A stretch of 64,000 nucleotides of DNA from Zhengitettix transpicula (GCA_037074705.1 CM073596.1:15308501-15372500), one strand, 5' to 3'; shown: positions 1 through 11,744, counted from the stretch's first letter. The notes: generated from the letters alone by a model not told the origin. Program-made: numbers and translations.

Positions 1-600
1 TAAAAATTTTAAAATAAATTATGTGTATAATTACCAACCCTATGGACTTGGGAGAGGTTAATGAAGGGTAGGCGGGATTTGCATTACATAATAATAACGA
101 AAAAAATCCGAGATTGGAGCCTAATCCGGGGTTATGGATGTAGCTGAGATTAATTATTAAATTCAATTTTCAGTTAACCACAACGGGTGGGGCTGAATGG
201 GGGTGGAAATTTTCAAACACGTTGATTTGCCGACATTTGCGTCAGATAAATATTTGTGGATGTCATTTAAATTCATAATATTTCGGTAGATATTCTCTGT
301 GTATAATTTCAACCCCAACGGCATGGGAGGGGAGCACGCTTAAGGGTGTGGTTTGGTGGCGCGTTAAAAGAAAATAACGCGAATATACCGATATTGGAGT
401 CAATTCTGGGGTTATGGATGTCACTGTGTTTCATTGTGACAAACTGGGTAATGCTCGGGGTTGGGTGGGAGTAGAATTTTTCAATGTAACCGGCCGGTAA
501 CACATTTAGGGATAGGGGTCGAGTTGCGTTACATAAAAATTACGGAAAAATCGGGGGGTATGGATAAATGATATCTCGGGCAACGCCGGGCACCCAGCTA
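1..600 (-). repeat. Family B tandem-repeat element, reverse orientation, truncated by window edge
   Basis: Two diverged units of roughly 250-300 bp share blocks also found, reverse-complemented, at 6771-7600: a 'GGGGTTATGGATGT' block at about 129 and 410, a 'TCGGTAGATAT' block, and a block close to TTACATAA-AAT-ACG. The unit ends near 575-600 with a GC-rich terminus close to GGGCAACGCCGGGCACCC, whose reverse complement opens the element at 6771. No coding capacity is visible. I do not recognise a named family; shared termini around tandem units suggest a non-autonomous mobile element. Confidence 0.6.
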
Positions 601-1652
601 CCTTTGAAAATATAAAATTAATATTTCCTTTCTGAGAAATGTCACAAGCTTCTAAAATCTCCGAGCTCTGAAAAAATCAGAGGTCGCAGATTTTAGGGAC
701 CCTAGTGTATTTCTCTTGTATTGGGATTCACATTGCAAGTCAACCATGAAAACGGTCTCACAGAACTAGCAAGAAAGTTTAAAGATTCAGGCAACACGCG
801 TTTTCTTCGGCTCCCCCGAATCCACCTCGTCGCAGCTTCATTTATGTTTCAGTAGCTCCACCAATCTTTCCGAAGCACCACCGAAACAAGAACGTAGACT
901 CGAATTTGCCTTATGAAACATGCTAGGCCAACATGGAAAATATACTTCCAGCACGTCGTTGCTCTCCGCAACGTCGTTTCGAATATATTACGTTCTAACA
1001 TTCCGTGCGTAATGTATATGCTACTTGAAAATTTAACTAAGGCAAGGCTAAATATTTAAATATATATATATATATATATATATAAACGGTAAAGCAAATC
1101 ATTTATGCGAACAAAACATACCATTGAGCAGTTATAATAAATAATAAATCGTATAATTAATTTCACTGATTTGAAACATTTTATTAAATAGATGATATTT
1201 GTCTGTTATTGACCAATCGCAGTGTATTTATTAGTTTTAGTGACACAAACAAAGTCCATTTACGATCACGATCACGTGCAAACCGCAAGGTCCATTTAAT
1301 TTTAATCGCACTAAAACTGCAGATAGTTGTTTAAAGTTTGGTCTATAAACTACAGCACAAATCCTATATTTTAGGTTTTATAATCATTTTTATTACTACT
1401 AAACCCCGTTTAATGCAAACCAAATCCCTCGTCAATCATCTCCAGTTGTATTTTTTCTCAATTATCTTATTCTAAAACTTTTCTAGTATTCGTTGGTAGT
1501 TCAAACTTATTATTCATTCATTTTTTTAACTTTAATCTACAGTTCTCACCTTTATAGATATTTATTCATCAAAATATATAATTTACATAAATAATTACGG
1601 ATATTAATTGAAGACAAATGAAAAAATAATGAACTATAGTAAATATATATAT
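601..1652. other. AT-rich spacer with a (TA)n tract
   Basis: No reading frame, RNA gene or recognised transposon end was found. A pure TA microsatellite lies at 1061-1084. The 700-1000 stretch is less AT-rich and looks single-copy within the window. Confidence 0.5.
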
Positions 1653-1800
1653 TGTGGTAATTAAAAATGAAAGGCAATTAAACTCGCCACGTTGAAGCGT
1701 CAATTTGTGATAATTACTAATAAATGATAGAATTATAATTTTAAAAAATCAAGATTTAAAATATACAAAACAAATTAATTTATTAAAGCAAATTATTTAA
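1653..1800 (-). mobile_element. LTR-unit 3' end, minus strand (same family as 22948-23980)
   Basis: On the minus strand the sequence ends in TTTTTAATTACCACA followed by ATATATA. It contains a primer-site-like stretch (1684-1703 on the minus strand, TTGACGCTTCAACGTGGCGA) followed by a short tail. The same order occurs on the plus strand at 23931-23980. Only about 150 bp aligns with that unit; upstream the sequence changes to the degenerate frame at 1795-2240. Confidence 0.65.
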
Positions 1801-2240
1801 ATCACATTTATCCTCCAATAGCCCCACTTTCTTTGATACTTCACATGATTCTATTTCAATTTTTACAACTATCTTATTTAATTCTTCTATAGAATCTGAT
1901 TTTATCTCTGCAAAAATCTCAAGAAATTTATCATTACTCTCATTATTCTCCATTCTCTTAAATCTGCCTTGAGTTCTGCCATTTTTCTATTTAAACTTTA
2001 ATCTATCATTTCTTTATTCTTATAAATTCCTGTATACAAATCCATTATCCCCTTCCACATTTCTTTGAGAGTTATTAACATCCTTGTTAAATAAATTCTG
2101 ATTTTCTGTTTCCACATTTTCCAATTCCCTTACCTCTTCTCCTCATAATTCCAAATTTCTATGTTTGTTCTTGCCCCCTTGTTTTTCTAATTCCGTCCCA
2201 GAGTTCTCAGTCAAATACTTGTTCTAACATCCGAATTGCG
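1795..2240 (-). pseudogene. Degenerate acidic/coiled-coil-like reading frame next to an LTR end
   Basis: The minus strand carries an open, charged stretch rich in E, K, N and L (for example FLEIFAEIKSDSIEELNKI, then DKCDLNNLL and a stop near 1795). Further upstream a comparable charged stretch (RELENVETENQNLFNKD) is in another frame, so at least one frameshift or stop separates them. The composition and position beside an LTR end would suit a retroelement gag remnant, but I see no zinc knuckle, protease or reverse transcriptase motif. A chance open frame cannot be excluded. Confidence 0.3.
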
Positions 2241-2841
2241 GAGTTTATTAATTATGTATGTTTTCCTATATGGCTATATAGTTTAAGGAAAACCGGGAAA
2301 ATTAGATAAAACCATATCTGCGTCGAAATTTTACATTTATCATTACTTACTCCATTATATATCACTAATTGCTTGGCCACATTGAAAAATCACTTCTTCC
2401 GAATCCAATTTATTACTATCACTATAGACTTCAATTATGCTACTATTTACTTCTATTTATATTTTATCCGGCAACTGCTTTTTATTTCTTAACAACATGA
2501 ACTATCGTCAAATTTATTATTCTTGACAGATCCTCACAATTTAAATGCAGATTTAATTATTATAACAATTTTTGTTTATCAAACTCTAAATTTCACAGGC
2601 ACACATAAAAATGTGAATCAATATTTCATCAATTTTATCTTCAGATTTCATTTATACCTAAGTATCCTGTTCTTTATTACAAGAAACGTGCCACAACGTT
2701 GGAAACGCAATTTTTGATGATTTTTATTAAAACATCCGATCACTTTAATACTTAAATATTACAATTTAGCGCTCCAACGTGTGGTACATTTTAATCTTGC
2801 TTTTATTAAATTGTTTAAAAAGTAAATCATCATAGTATCTA

Positions 2842-4142
2842 CCACTGTGATCAAAAAGTAAGGTGAAATTGTTATTTAAAACTCCCGGGTATTAGGAAAG
2901 CAGGTAAAATTTTTTTCCTACTTTAATAGGACTGTCTACAATATCTTACAAGCGTCAGTTTGTTATCTCCGAGTTACACGTGTTTTTGTAAACAACCAAA
3001 AGTGAATTTTTCGATTTTTGCAATGGGTGATTTTGTTTAACAAACAACTTGCATCAAATTTTGTATGGGGAACGAATATTATTGTGCAAAGACGTTGAAA
3101 ATGTTGCGGAAGGCCTTTGGTGATCAAACTATGGTACAAAAAAAACGTTTATAAGAGGTACAACGAGTTCAAAGAGGGCCGAGAACGCGTTGAAGACGAA
3201 CCGCGGTCTGGACGACCATCAACGTCTACCGTCGAGAGCCACGTCCAAAAAATCAAAGATACGGTGCTTGAAAGTCGTCGATGGACAATTACAGATCTCT
3301 CTGATAGTGTTGGTATATCATTTGGCTCAGCCCAATCCATTTTGAAGAAAGTTTTGTGTCTCAAACGCGTCAAGTCTCGATTTGTGTCAAAACCGCTCAA
3401 TTTTTTGTGAAAAAAAGCGTCGCGTTGATGTGTGTGAAACTTTGCTGTATGACTATCAGGACCACTTGAAATGCATCATTACTGGAGACGAGACTTGGAT
3501 TTACGCAGACGACCCTGAAACCAGCGACCAATCCAGCGAATATCGTGCAAGAGGTGAAGCAAGACCGAAAAGACCACGGCAAAGTCGAACGAAAATCAAG
3601 GTGATGCTGACAGTTTTCTTTGATTATCGTGGTGTGGTGCACTATGAATTCCTTCCGTCTGGCCAAACTGTCAACAAAGAATATTATTTGAGCGTTATGC
3701 GTCGTTTTCGTGAAGCTATTCGTCTGAAACGGCCGGAATTATGGGGGAACAACTCTTGGTTCTTTCATCACGATAATGCACCATGTCATACTGCATTGGT
3801 TCTTGGCGACTTTTTTGCCAAAAACTCGACTCATATCGTTCTGCAACCACCGTATTCGCCTGATTTTTCTCCGTGCGACTTCTGGCTATTCAGCAAACTC
3901 AAAAGGCCACTGCGGGGACGTCGTTTTGACACGATTGAGGAGATAAAAACCGAATCGAAGAAGGTGTTGAAGGCTATACCGGAAAAAGACTATTCCGACT
4001 GTTTCGAGGACTGGAAAAAGCGTTGGAAAAATTGCGTTTTATCGGACGGGGATTACATTGAAGGGAATGAAATTGATTTGGAAGAATAAATAAAGAATTA
4101 ATATTTTATAAATATATTCACCTTACTTTTTGTTCACAGTGG
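2842..4142 (+). mobile_element. mariner transposon copy 1, full length with TIRs and TA duplication
   Basis: The 1301-bp element is bounded by inverted repeats of about 26 bp: the left end begins CCACTGTGATCAAAAAGTAA, and the right end reads inward CCACTGTGAACAAAAAGTAA. It is flanked by the TA duplication typical of Tc1/mariner elements (2840-2841 and 4143-4144). It encloses a single transposase gene, now broken. Size, ends and target duplication all match an ordinary mariner. A second copy sits at 59727-61001 in the same orientation. Confidence 0.97.
3023..4089 (+). pseudogene. mariner (D34D) transposase, disrupted
   Basis: The transposase cuts and pastes the element through its TIRs. The likely ancestral start at 3023 (MGDFV) meets a stop at once. 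A one-base gain in an A-run near 3138 (8 A against 7 in copy 2) shifts the N-terminal helix-turn-helix region, which continues in 3117-3410 (WYKKNVYKRYNEF...RSGRPSTST, then a second HTH-like stretch SVGISFGSAQSIL). A further shift near 3400 leads into 3382-4089, 235 codons to a TAA stop. That piece keeps all three catalytic aspartates: GDETW (residue 36), HHDNAPCH (131) and PCDFWLF (166), the last two separated by exactly 34 residues, as in true mariners. The C-terminus is DGDYIEGNEIDLEE. The catalytic domain is nearly intact, but no functional full-length protein can be made. Subfamily is not assigned. Confidence 0.95.
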
Positions 4143-4144
4143 TA

Positions 4145-6770
4145 TATAGTAAATAAATATTCTGACTACTTAGAAAACTAATAAATATATAAATATCGGC
4201 CAATTTTAAATTATTAAATTCTCCTTTTCTTCTGACTTAAAATTGACTGATGTGTATTTATTTAATGAAAGAATCAGTTTTAGTAAAGAGGAAATACGAA
4301 TATTAATAATTTACGTATATCAAAATTCCAATAAAGTATAGGTTGTTGTAGTTTAATATTTTACATCGTAAATTAAAATATTTTAAATAAATCGAAGTAT
4401 ATTCAATATTATATGTCTGTATATAACTGTATAGGGATTATATAAAGCTGGTAAGTTCATACTGAAGAAAAATGAGGAACGAAGCCCTAAGAAGCCCCTG
4501 ATTTAATTATATTGGTAGACGTGTACTGTTTGGATCCATCTAAACAGGATGACTAAATTAAAAATGAAGAACACAAAAAATTATAGCACTCTAATTACTT
4601 AATGAATGAAACGTCAAAGTCTCTTGTTTCTCAATGTAAGCTTTTCCTCACAAAATGCTGAAGGCAAAAAAAAAGCGTCATGTTTTCCGTCATAATCTCG
4701 TTTGTTCTGTCGAGTCGTAGCTTGTTGTCCTCTTTGTAACTACCTCTCTTTTCTCTGCCCCGCCTGTATTTAATCTGAATACATTGTTTTGATTAGAGAC
4801 GTACATTAATTGGCTGAACGAAGCCGTATCAATGCCATAAAGCTTTGGCCTCGTTTCCTTTATCCTGTAAAGCTTTCCCCTCACTCTACTACTCCACGTA
4901 ACATCTTCATATTCGCTCGTCTTTGCTCGTCGTATTTTGAGGCTAAAATTCGCCCGTGATTCTGTTAAAACATCCAAACGAAACTGAATCGTTGTTAAAT
5001 TCACATGCAATTAAAATTAAAAGAGGAAAGAAAATTCAAGATAAAACCGACAATATAAATAAATAAAATATGTAACAGACGCAATTATTTTCAGTATTGT
5101 GACAAAATATGAACTGGTTTTACGAACAGTATAGAAAATACATAAGGACTTTTTATATATCGCATTGTTAGTCATTGACCTTTTCTCCCGACTTGAAATA
5201 TGGTTGATTATTCTACACATCAACAATTCGAGACATCTATGGTTTATTTCTCTTAAATTACAATTTATTTAGTTTTAATTTTCATTACTATTTTGCTATT
5301 ATTGGATTTAATTTAGCCACTAACATCAAAATAGATCCTTATAAAAATAAATATAATTACTGACCTACTGGTTCCACAAAAAAATTATTTAGCGTGGTTA
5401 ATTTCATTATGATTGATAGTGGCAGTTTTTGGGATATCAACTAATAGCTTATTACGTTGTCAATATCTCGAGGACTTGGCAATTGGAAAAAAAAATACCT
5501 ATTTCTGAACAATCAGATTTTTTTTCATTTTAATTTCAATAAATCAAGTAAATAAATAGTTCATTTTACCTTCTGTAAAGATGGGAATGGACTGAAGAAT
5601 AGATAACTGGAGATTAATTCCGGAAGTATATTTTCAAATAATTTGTTCCGCTGACCATATGAATATTTTCTTCATTTCTGTAGCTATTCCACCTTTTTCT
5701 ACCAACTAATTTACAATTAGTCTTCCGATTTAATATCAATTAATCACCTGCGTTTGAAAACTTAAAAATTAGCTTTTTGGATGGTGCCATTGGTTTTGAA
5801 ACTTTAGCCCCGGGAAGCCAAATGAAAATGTCATAACGTAACAGCCGAGATTTATTCCCTCCGCAACGTAGGATTAGGAACAAATTTTGCACATAAAAGT
5901 AATGAACAACTTCCTCCAATCCTGAAGGTGGAAGGGGGGGGGGGAAACACGGGGTTAACGACGATAATATACAACAGGTACCTCCAGATAACATTCTTAA
6001 TTCTTTTCTGAGGTGCGCAACGGACGGACCTATAAGCGGAAGTTAAACTTTGCGTTTCGATTTAACTACGTCGTTAAAATTCAGCTAAACAAAACTTAAC
6101 TTTGTGCTAACATGCCACAGAACACCGGCGCTGGCTTTTACGGCTTCCGTCGGGGTGTTAAACTGCGATGCGAGAAAACAACCTATTAAAATTTCTTTCC
6201 CGGACTAAAATTGATGGCCATTTTCTCTCTTCACTTTCTACCTGGGAAACCGCCAGAAGTAATTAATCTGTGCGCGATTTAGGGCGTTTGTTAATTACGC
6301 ATAATGCGAAAGTGGGGGAGAGAGAAATTTGCTTGAACCTGTTTTTGCAGAAGTCTCTCAAACGATATTTCATTTCTTCGTAAAAGTATTCAATTGTGCA
6401 GAACTTTCCATTAAAACTTGTGTTACTTTTGCCTCAAATAGAGAAGTAGAAGAGTCACGTTAATTATTTTACTAAAAAACCAGAAGAAATTAGAACAACA
6501 AGGCAATGAATTACTTGTATATCGTAGTACAAAAAGCTAGCCTCGAAGAATTTAATACAAGGAAAACAAAAATAGCTCACAGGCTTTATATTTTAAATTA
6601 TGATGTTTTTAGAACTATGGTAGGTTAATAATCAGTTGACGAACAAACACACAATTAATAAGGTTTAATATTATTTTAGAATTAGAAGATGCTATTGGGT
6701 TCCAAATATACCAGATACGAGATCAACTACCGCGTAAAAAAGATAAAAGGGAACTTCATATACATTTAAT
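4145..6770. other. No gene recognised; AT-rich spacer
   Basis: Only short open frames occur (106 codons at most, 4690-5010 minus), with no family motif. A run of G lies near 5935-5944 and a moderately GC-rich patch at 6000-6330. Nothing supports a gene or a named repeat. Confidence 0.5.
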
Positions 6771-7600
6771 ACTAGCTCGGTGACCGGCGTTGCCCGGATT
6801 GCCATGTATCCATATACAATCTCGGTTGTTTTTTCGTTATTTTTATGTAACGTTCCTCCACCTCCACCCCTAAAAGTTCTCCTCCCACATGCCAAAAGTG
6901 GTTGAAACTATACCCAAAATACATCGGTAGAAATACCATCAATGGCATTGACCCCAACCAATATTTATTCCACGCAAATATGGACCGTTTAACATTATTG
7001 AAAATTACCACTCCCCAGCCCGGGGGATGTAACGGCAAGTTAAACTCAGTGACGACCCTGGATTCGACTACAATGTCGTTTATTTTTTGCGTTATTTTTA
7101 TGTAACGTTCCTCCACCCCACCCCTAAACGTTCTCCTACCCCGTGCCGAAAGTGGTTGAAACTACACAGAAAAAACATCGGTAGAAATACCATCAATGGC
7201 TTTGACCCCAACCAATATTTATTCCACGAAAATATGGACCGTTTAACATTATTGAAAATTTCCACTCTCCATCCCGGGGTATTTAACGGCAAGTTAAACT
7301 CATTGACGAGCCTGGATTCGACTACAATCCCGATTGTTTTTTCCGTTATTGTTATGTAATGCCACTCCACGCCTACCCTGAAGGGTTCTCCCCTCCCAAG
7401 TCCGAAAGTGGATGAAATTATACACAGATAAAATGTAGAGAATTTTTTATGAATCTCGTTGTTCCGAAAAAATATTAATTCGACAGAAAAATTGTTTTAA
7501 CATGTTTGAATATTTCCAGCCTGTCCGTCCCCGCACCTGTGGATGGCAGACATTTCTCACCCCTACTGTGTTTGTTTCCTGGTCGCAACGAGACAAAAAT
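6771..7600 (+). repeat. Family B tandem-repeat element with 254-bp units
   Basis: The element opens with CTAGCTCGGTGACCGGCG followed by TTGCCCGG. It then runs through two near-identical units: the block ACATCGGTAGAAATACCATC recurs at 6921 and 7175, a 254-bp period, and a degraded third unit starts near 7429. It closes with a unique block containing ACATGTTTGAATATTTCCA and GTTTGTTTCCTGGTCG (7500-7595). The same opening theme, units and closing block occur at 38085-38870, so this is one dispersed family. Short open frames here (for example 7087-7359) follow the repeat and are not genes. Confidence 0.75.
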
Positions 7601-10320
7601 TCACAGACAATTGTTTCAAATTAAATAAATAAAAATTTAAAAAATAAAAATCATACCTTATTTAATATAAAAAGTTTTTTTCCTGGAATGATATGTGAAA
7701 AGTTAAGACGAAAAAGTGACACAGTGATAAAAATGTTTTAATTACCTCCACCTGTTCGTAAAAAAAATAGAAACAATGTTTTTTTTAAAATTAAATAATT
7801 CATCTTCCGTTCTAAAAAATTATTTGAATTAAATTTTATACTGATGTTCTTCAAAATATTTTGTTAGTGTTATTTTCGGATACAACTTCAACTGAATTAA
7901 TATTTAAATATGGTGTTTAAGTGCGCATAATAATCCTAATCACAGTAATACTTTGGTATCACTATAACGAAAATAAAATAGAATGATAAAGTATTACTTG
8001 TAAATGTGAGAGTAAATTATAGACATACTATAAATATTGGTGTTTTAAAGCGAAACGTCGGCACAAAACGTCGCAATAAATCGTGGCCTAATAGCTCAAA
8101 AATAATTAAAAGATTTATTGAATTATTTTACATAATACTCCGCGGTTATTTAAACGTTTAGGGGCTAGTTGTTTCTGGAAGCGATCATCCAGAAACATTC
8201 GACGTCGTTCGGTGGTAGTGGCTCGTATTTTAGCCCCCTTATTTGGTGGGAAGGGGGAATACTGGACGTGTTCCCGTAGAATTGCGACATTTATTCCAGG
8301 AAGTTTCCGGAACAACCGAGTGGCTTTTGAGAAAGCCACCTCGTCCCCTTGCCCTGGACCAAGGAAAGCAATTTAGAGCGTGCTGTGAATGACCCGTTAG
8401 CGTGACTTTCCGGGACCTCGGGGGTGTTTTATGGCTGGCAATTAGAAAAGACCTCTCTTGGACAAGCACAATCGACTCTGGACGCCATATAAGACTTTCA
8501 TCTCAATGTCATATTTTTCTCAGGAAAAAAAAAAGCACGGCCATAACTTTAATAAATAATTTGTAATCCCATGAACAGTTATTAAATCTGTTTAATTTAT
8601 GTTACACACAAGCCAATTTGCTCTACAAATGGATTTTTTTCTAAAATGAAAACAATGAAATTTAGCTCGTTTTTCAATACCGCGTTACACAGACAAATAT
8701 ATTTAGTTTACTAACTCGAATTTTATCAAACCGAAATGTCTAATTGCCCCATAATATTATGAAAAATTGGACGGTCATTCAGCTCCTGGGAAAGGAATAT
8801 GTTTTTGCTTTCCTGGCATTATTAAATAAAATGAAAACATTGACTCAATGTGAACACAGTATACAAAAAATAAGAATTATTCTACGTAAAGACATGTTAC
8901 TTTTCCTTCCAATTAATTATTTTTATAACTTTTATTCTGTTAAAACTGTTACTCCGTCTTTAATACTAAATGTTCAACCTACAATTCATAAAAATCGTTA
9001 GAAACTTTCTAATAGTTTAAAAGTAGGAAGAAGTTTTTATTCCACCTCTAACATTAACAAGTTAATCAATAGTTATATTATTGTTAGAACTTTTCACAGA
9101 CTGCATATGAAATTATAAATATTTATAATTAGACCAAATTATAAAACCCTTGCAATATTATGTATTATTTAAATATTAACGGACTGTTCATTATAAATCA
9201 ATAAAAAAACCTTCCAATTAATACCAAAAACCGGAATTATATTTTTGACTTTTCATTTATATATACTTGATATTCCTCCGCTTTGTCTGCGAATGATGGC
9301 GGCGAACACGTTTACGTGATGTTTGGCTTTGTGGGTATACATTACGCATCCGAAGCAGCCTTCCGCTGCCCTGGCCTGCCCTAGTCTTGCCACTTTACGC
9401 ATTTCCCATGAGAGTGGGAGAGGGAAAATAAACCACGCCGTCACTTCAAGGAGAAAGGGCGTCGCAAAAGGAAGCCGGAAAGCTTGTCGAACAGGAAGCC
9501 ATCTGATAAGGATGCTGGGCGATAGCAAAGACATCAGAGGAAGCCTTCAGTATTTCTTCGCTATCCAGAGAGAAGAAAATACTTTTCCTGCAGCCACTCC
9601 CAAGAAAAATATTTGCCTTTTCTATCAGGAAATCAGAAAAAAAAAGGTTTACGGTATTCACAGCCCAATCGCAAGATGTGTCCGCTGTAGAACGTTTGCC
9701 AGCTACAACAACCAATTGTGATGTCAGGTAATAAATAATAATACCTCAACGATCAACTATTAAAGTAGGAAATTTAGTAGTTTGTAAAACGATTTTTTAA
9801 GTATATAAAACCAAGAATAATTTCTATTCCGCTCCTTCAAGGCGTCAATTTTTTTTCTATTTTAAAATCAGTATCGATTCTTGAAACTTCGATATTACAC
9901 CAACCCATTATGTCATAATAGAAAGTTATTTTAAGGAGGAATGAAATATTCGATTAATTAATTAAACATCCAGATCAATGTTATATTAATGTGTCTTTAA
10001 CCCCTATTTTAATATTTTTACCTGCTCAATTGAAAGCAGAAGTCACTAAGCTATTCGATGCAACGTCTTCATATTTAATAAAATTTGGAATCATGTTATA
10101 AATTTTTATGTTCTAGTCGAGATCTCGAGAAGACTCTAACCCTAATTCTTCCAGCTCTCTACCATATTGAGAACAGCACTGTAACCATATCCCGGAAAAT
10201 TTCCAGAAAAAAATAGATCATTAACATAAAATTCACATCTAAACGAATTAAGCACTCAGAAATAATTATTAACAAAAAAGGTTAGAACATCAAGATTTAA
10301 TAATAAATGTTAGCTTTGTA
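7601..10320. other. No gene recognised; AT-rich with two GC-richer islands
   Basis: GC-richer patches at 8115-8480 and 9260-9720 have overlapping open frames on both strands (132 codons plus at 9323-9721; 89-93 codons minus). Neither shows a family motif, and both strands are equally open, which argues against coding. They look like single-copy host sequence between transposons and could be conserved non-coding DNA or non-coding exons. Confidence 0.4.
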
Positions 10321-10334
10321 AAGAGACTTTGGCA

Positions 10335-10470
10335 GACTTGGTAAGGCTCCTCTTCGGTGGCCATTTAGAGGAACCACCGACTCAGAAACATACGAATGTA
10401 AGCTCAGAAATGCAGTTGCTAGACGAATGAATGAGGTGACAGGCCATGACCAATTTTCGACAACCACTTA
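10335..10470 (+). pseudogene. Unrecognised open stretch, possible coding relic
   Basis: One frame stays open for about 45 codons and reads LGKAPLRWPFRGTTDSETYE, then CKLRNAVARRMNEVTGHDQF, before a stop near 10468. Another open stretch follows in a shifted frame (SHVLLPGERRRIFRKVADMI, 10494-10553). The residue mix is protein-like for an AT-rich region, but I cannot assign a family. It may be an unknown retroelement or a decayed host exon. Confidence 0.2.
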
Positions 10471-10734
10471 AGTTGGTGGACCAATGGTAAAATCTCACGT
10501 TCTCTTGCCTGGCGAGAGAAGGAGAATCTTTCGTAAAGTAGCAGATATGATTAGTAGTCAGGAGTCACGCTAGTCCACAAGTGACGACAACCTGGGAAGA
10601 AAACAGAGCTAAATAGACTAAATGACTATTGTTGGATATTCAGCAAGTTCCCAATACTTCGTTAAGAAAAAGATAAAGTCTACGATTATTCTGAAAATAA
10701 GAGTACAGACTTCATCGTCCCCTAACATCTCAAG

Positions 10735-11212
10735 CCAAATTTTGTCTTGTACTCCCTTATTAAAAATTTCTACATCACAAATTTATCCAAATATTCAATG
10801 AATATCAAATATCCAACATTTACAGTTCAACTAATACTCTTTCCTACTTGATTAAAAACTTCAAGGACCCACTTGACACCTACAGTAAACATGGGTGTCG
10901 TTTACAAAATCTCTTGCTCTACTTGTAATTCCTGCTACATAGGGCAAACAAAACGTTCCCTTAATACACGTATCAAGGAACATGTCTAATATCAAACTTC
11001 CCATTGATAAACAATCTGTAGTATCCAATTATATAATCAATTTTAAACGTACATTTGATTGCCAAAATGCTAAGATTTTTGACATTGACACCAGGTACTA
11101 TTCCAGACTCATTTCAGAGATGCTTCACATTAAATCTAACGTCACAGATATTAGTGTACAAATAGACATTATTAAACTGAATAATTGCTATGATCCCTTA
11201 TTACTACGCTAA
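10735..11212 (+). pseudogene. Penelope-like element: C-terminal linker and GIY-YIG endonuclease remnant
   Basis: In canonical PLEs a reverse transcriptase is followed by a GIY-YIG endonuclease that nicks the target. Here only the C-terminal part survives. An open stretch (NTLSYLIKNFKDPLDTYSKHG, with flanks) matches the usual PLE linker before the endonuclease. After a frameshift near 10890 comes GVVYKISCSTCNSCYIGQTK, with the GVYKI and YIG motifs and the cysteine pair typical of animal PLEs, then RSLNTRIKEH. A second shift near 10985 leads to 10982-11212, with the C-terminal motifs RLISEMLHIK and NCYDPLLLR before the stop. Multiple frameshifts make it non-functional. The 3' non-coding part continues into a hammerhead at 11303-11342. 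Confidence 0.85.
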
Positions 11213-11302
11213 ACCTTCTGTTTTCCCATTGTCGTTGCGTTTTCGTCGCTTTTGAGTTTTGTGAACTGACGACTGCAGTTGTGTCGCTCTGGGCTCTTCT
11301 TC

Positions 11303-11342
11303 GCACCTGACGAAAGGAACAAGGATCCCAGAAACTTTGTGT
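11303..11342 (+). ncRNA. Hammerhead ribozyme motif in PLE 3' region (HHR-1)
   Basis: Core CTGACGA (11307-11313) is followed by a short helix II region with AGGAA...ATCCC pairing, then GAAA (11331-11334). The stem I strands are GCAC (11303-11306) and GTGT (11339-11342). PLE hammerheads usually have a minimal stem III made by ACGT; here it is ACTT, so this copy is probably weakened. Position 7 of the core may be any base, so CTGACGA is acceptable. Confidence 0.65.
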
Positions 11343-11550
11343 GCTATTTATATTATCACTTTTTTTGTCTGAATTGGCTATCTCTCTTATTCATTCTTTC
11401 CTCTCAGGAGTTGTAGGATCTAGTATTTAATAAAAAGCATAAATTTGATCTCCCTTCTACATCACACTCATAATGGGCGCTGAAATATTAATTTTCAATA
11501 AAACACTAAATAAACATAGCCAATTTTAAGCCAGAAAAAATAATTTATTA

Positions 11551-11588
11551 ACGTTTTATCGCCTAATTTGCGATATCATCAGGTTCAA
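11551..11588 (-). ncRNA. Decayed hammerhead ribozyme (HHR-2), divergent partner of HHR-3
   Basis: On the minus strand CTGATGA (11576-11582) is followed by helix II strands ATCGC and GCGAT, but the invariant G of GAAA is replaced by A (11555-11558), so it should be inactive. Its intact-core counterpart is HHR-5 in the other inverted arm. Confidence 0.6.
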
Positions 11589-11632
11589 TTGTTTTCTGCT
11601 ACGGCAATCCATCAATATATTTTTTTAAAACT

Positions 11633-11675
11633 TGAACCTGATGAGACCACAAACTAAGGAACGAAACGTTGTTCA
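11633..11675 (+). ncRNA. Hammerhead ribozyme motif (HHR-3)
   Basis: CTGATGA (11638-11644), a helix II region, GAAA (11663-11666), then the minimal ACGT stem III and U (cleavage expected after 11670). Stem I is TGAAC (11633-11637) with GTTCA (11671-11675), five perfect pairs. Helix II has decayed relative to HHR-4. Confidence 0.7.
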
Positions 11676-11744
11676 TTTTATAAATTATTTTTCTGACTTA
11701 AAATTCTCTTATGTTTATTTATTTATTAGTCAGAATACACACCC

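Larger units (their letters stand above)
11069..11680 (+). repeat. Left arm of a ~610-bp inverted repeat made of PLE 3' sequence
   Basis: This arm runs from the PLE C-terminal codons through hammerheads 1, 2 and 3. Its reverse complement lies at 13877-14492 with the same feature order. Arms end near TTCATTTTA (11671-11680 and 13879-13887) on the inner side. The 2.2-kb loop holds an LTR unit at 11784-12695. Confidence 0.85.

Noticed and set aside
6692..7370. Frames with internal sequence similarity on both strands
   Set aside because: The similarity comes from the 254-bp DNA repeat units of family B.
9253..9721. 132-codon plus frame and 93/89-codon minus frames
   Set aside because: Both strands equally open, no recognisable domain; kept only as a GC-rich island.
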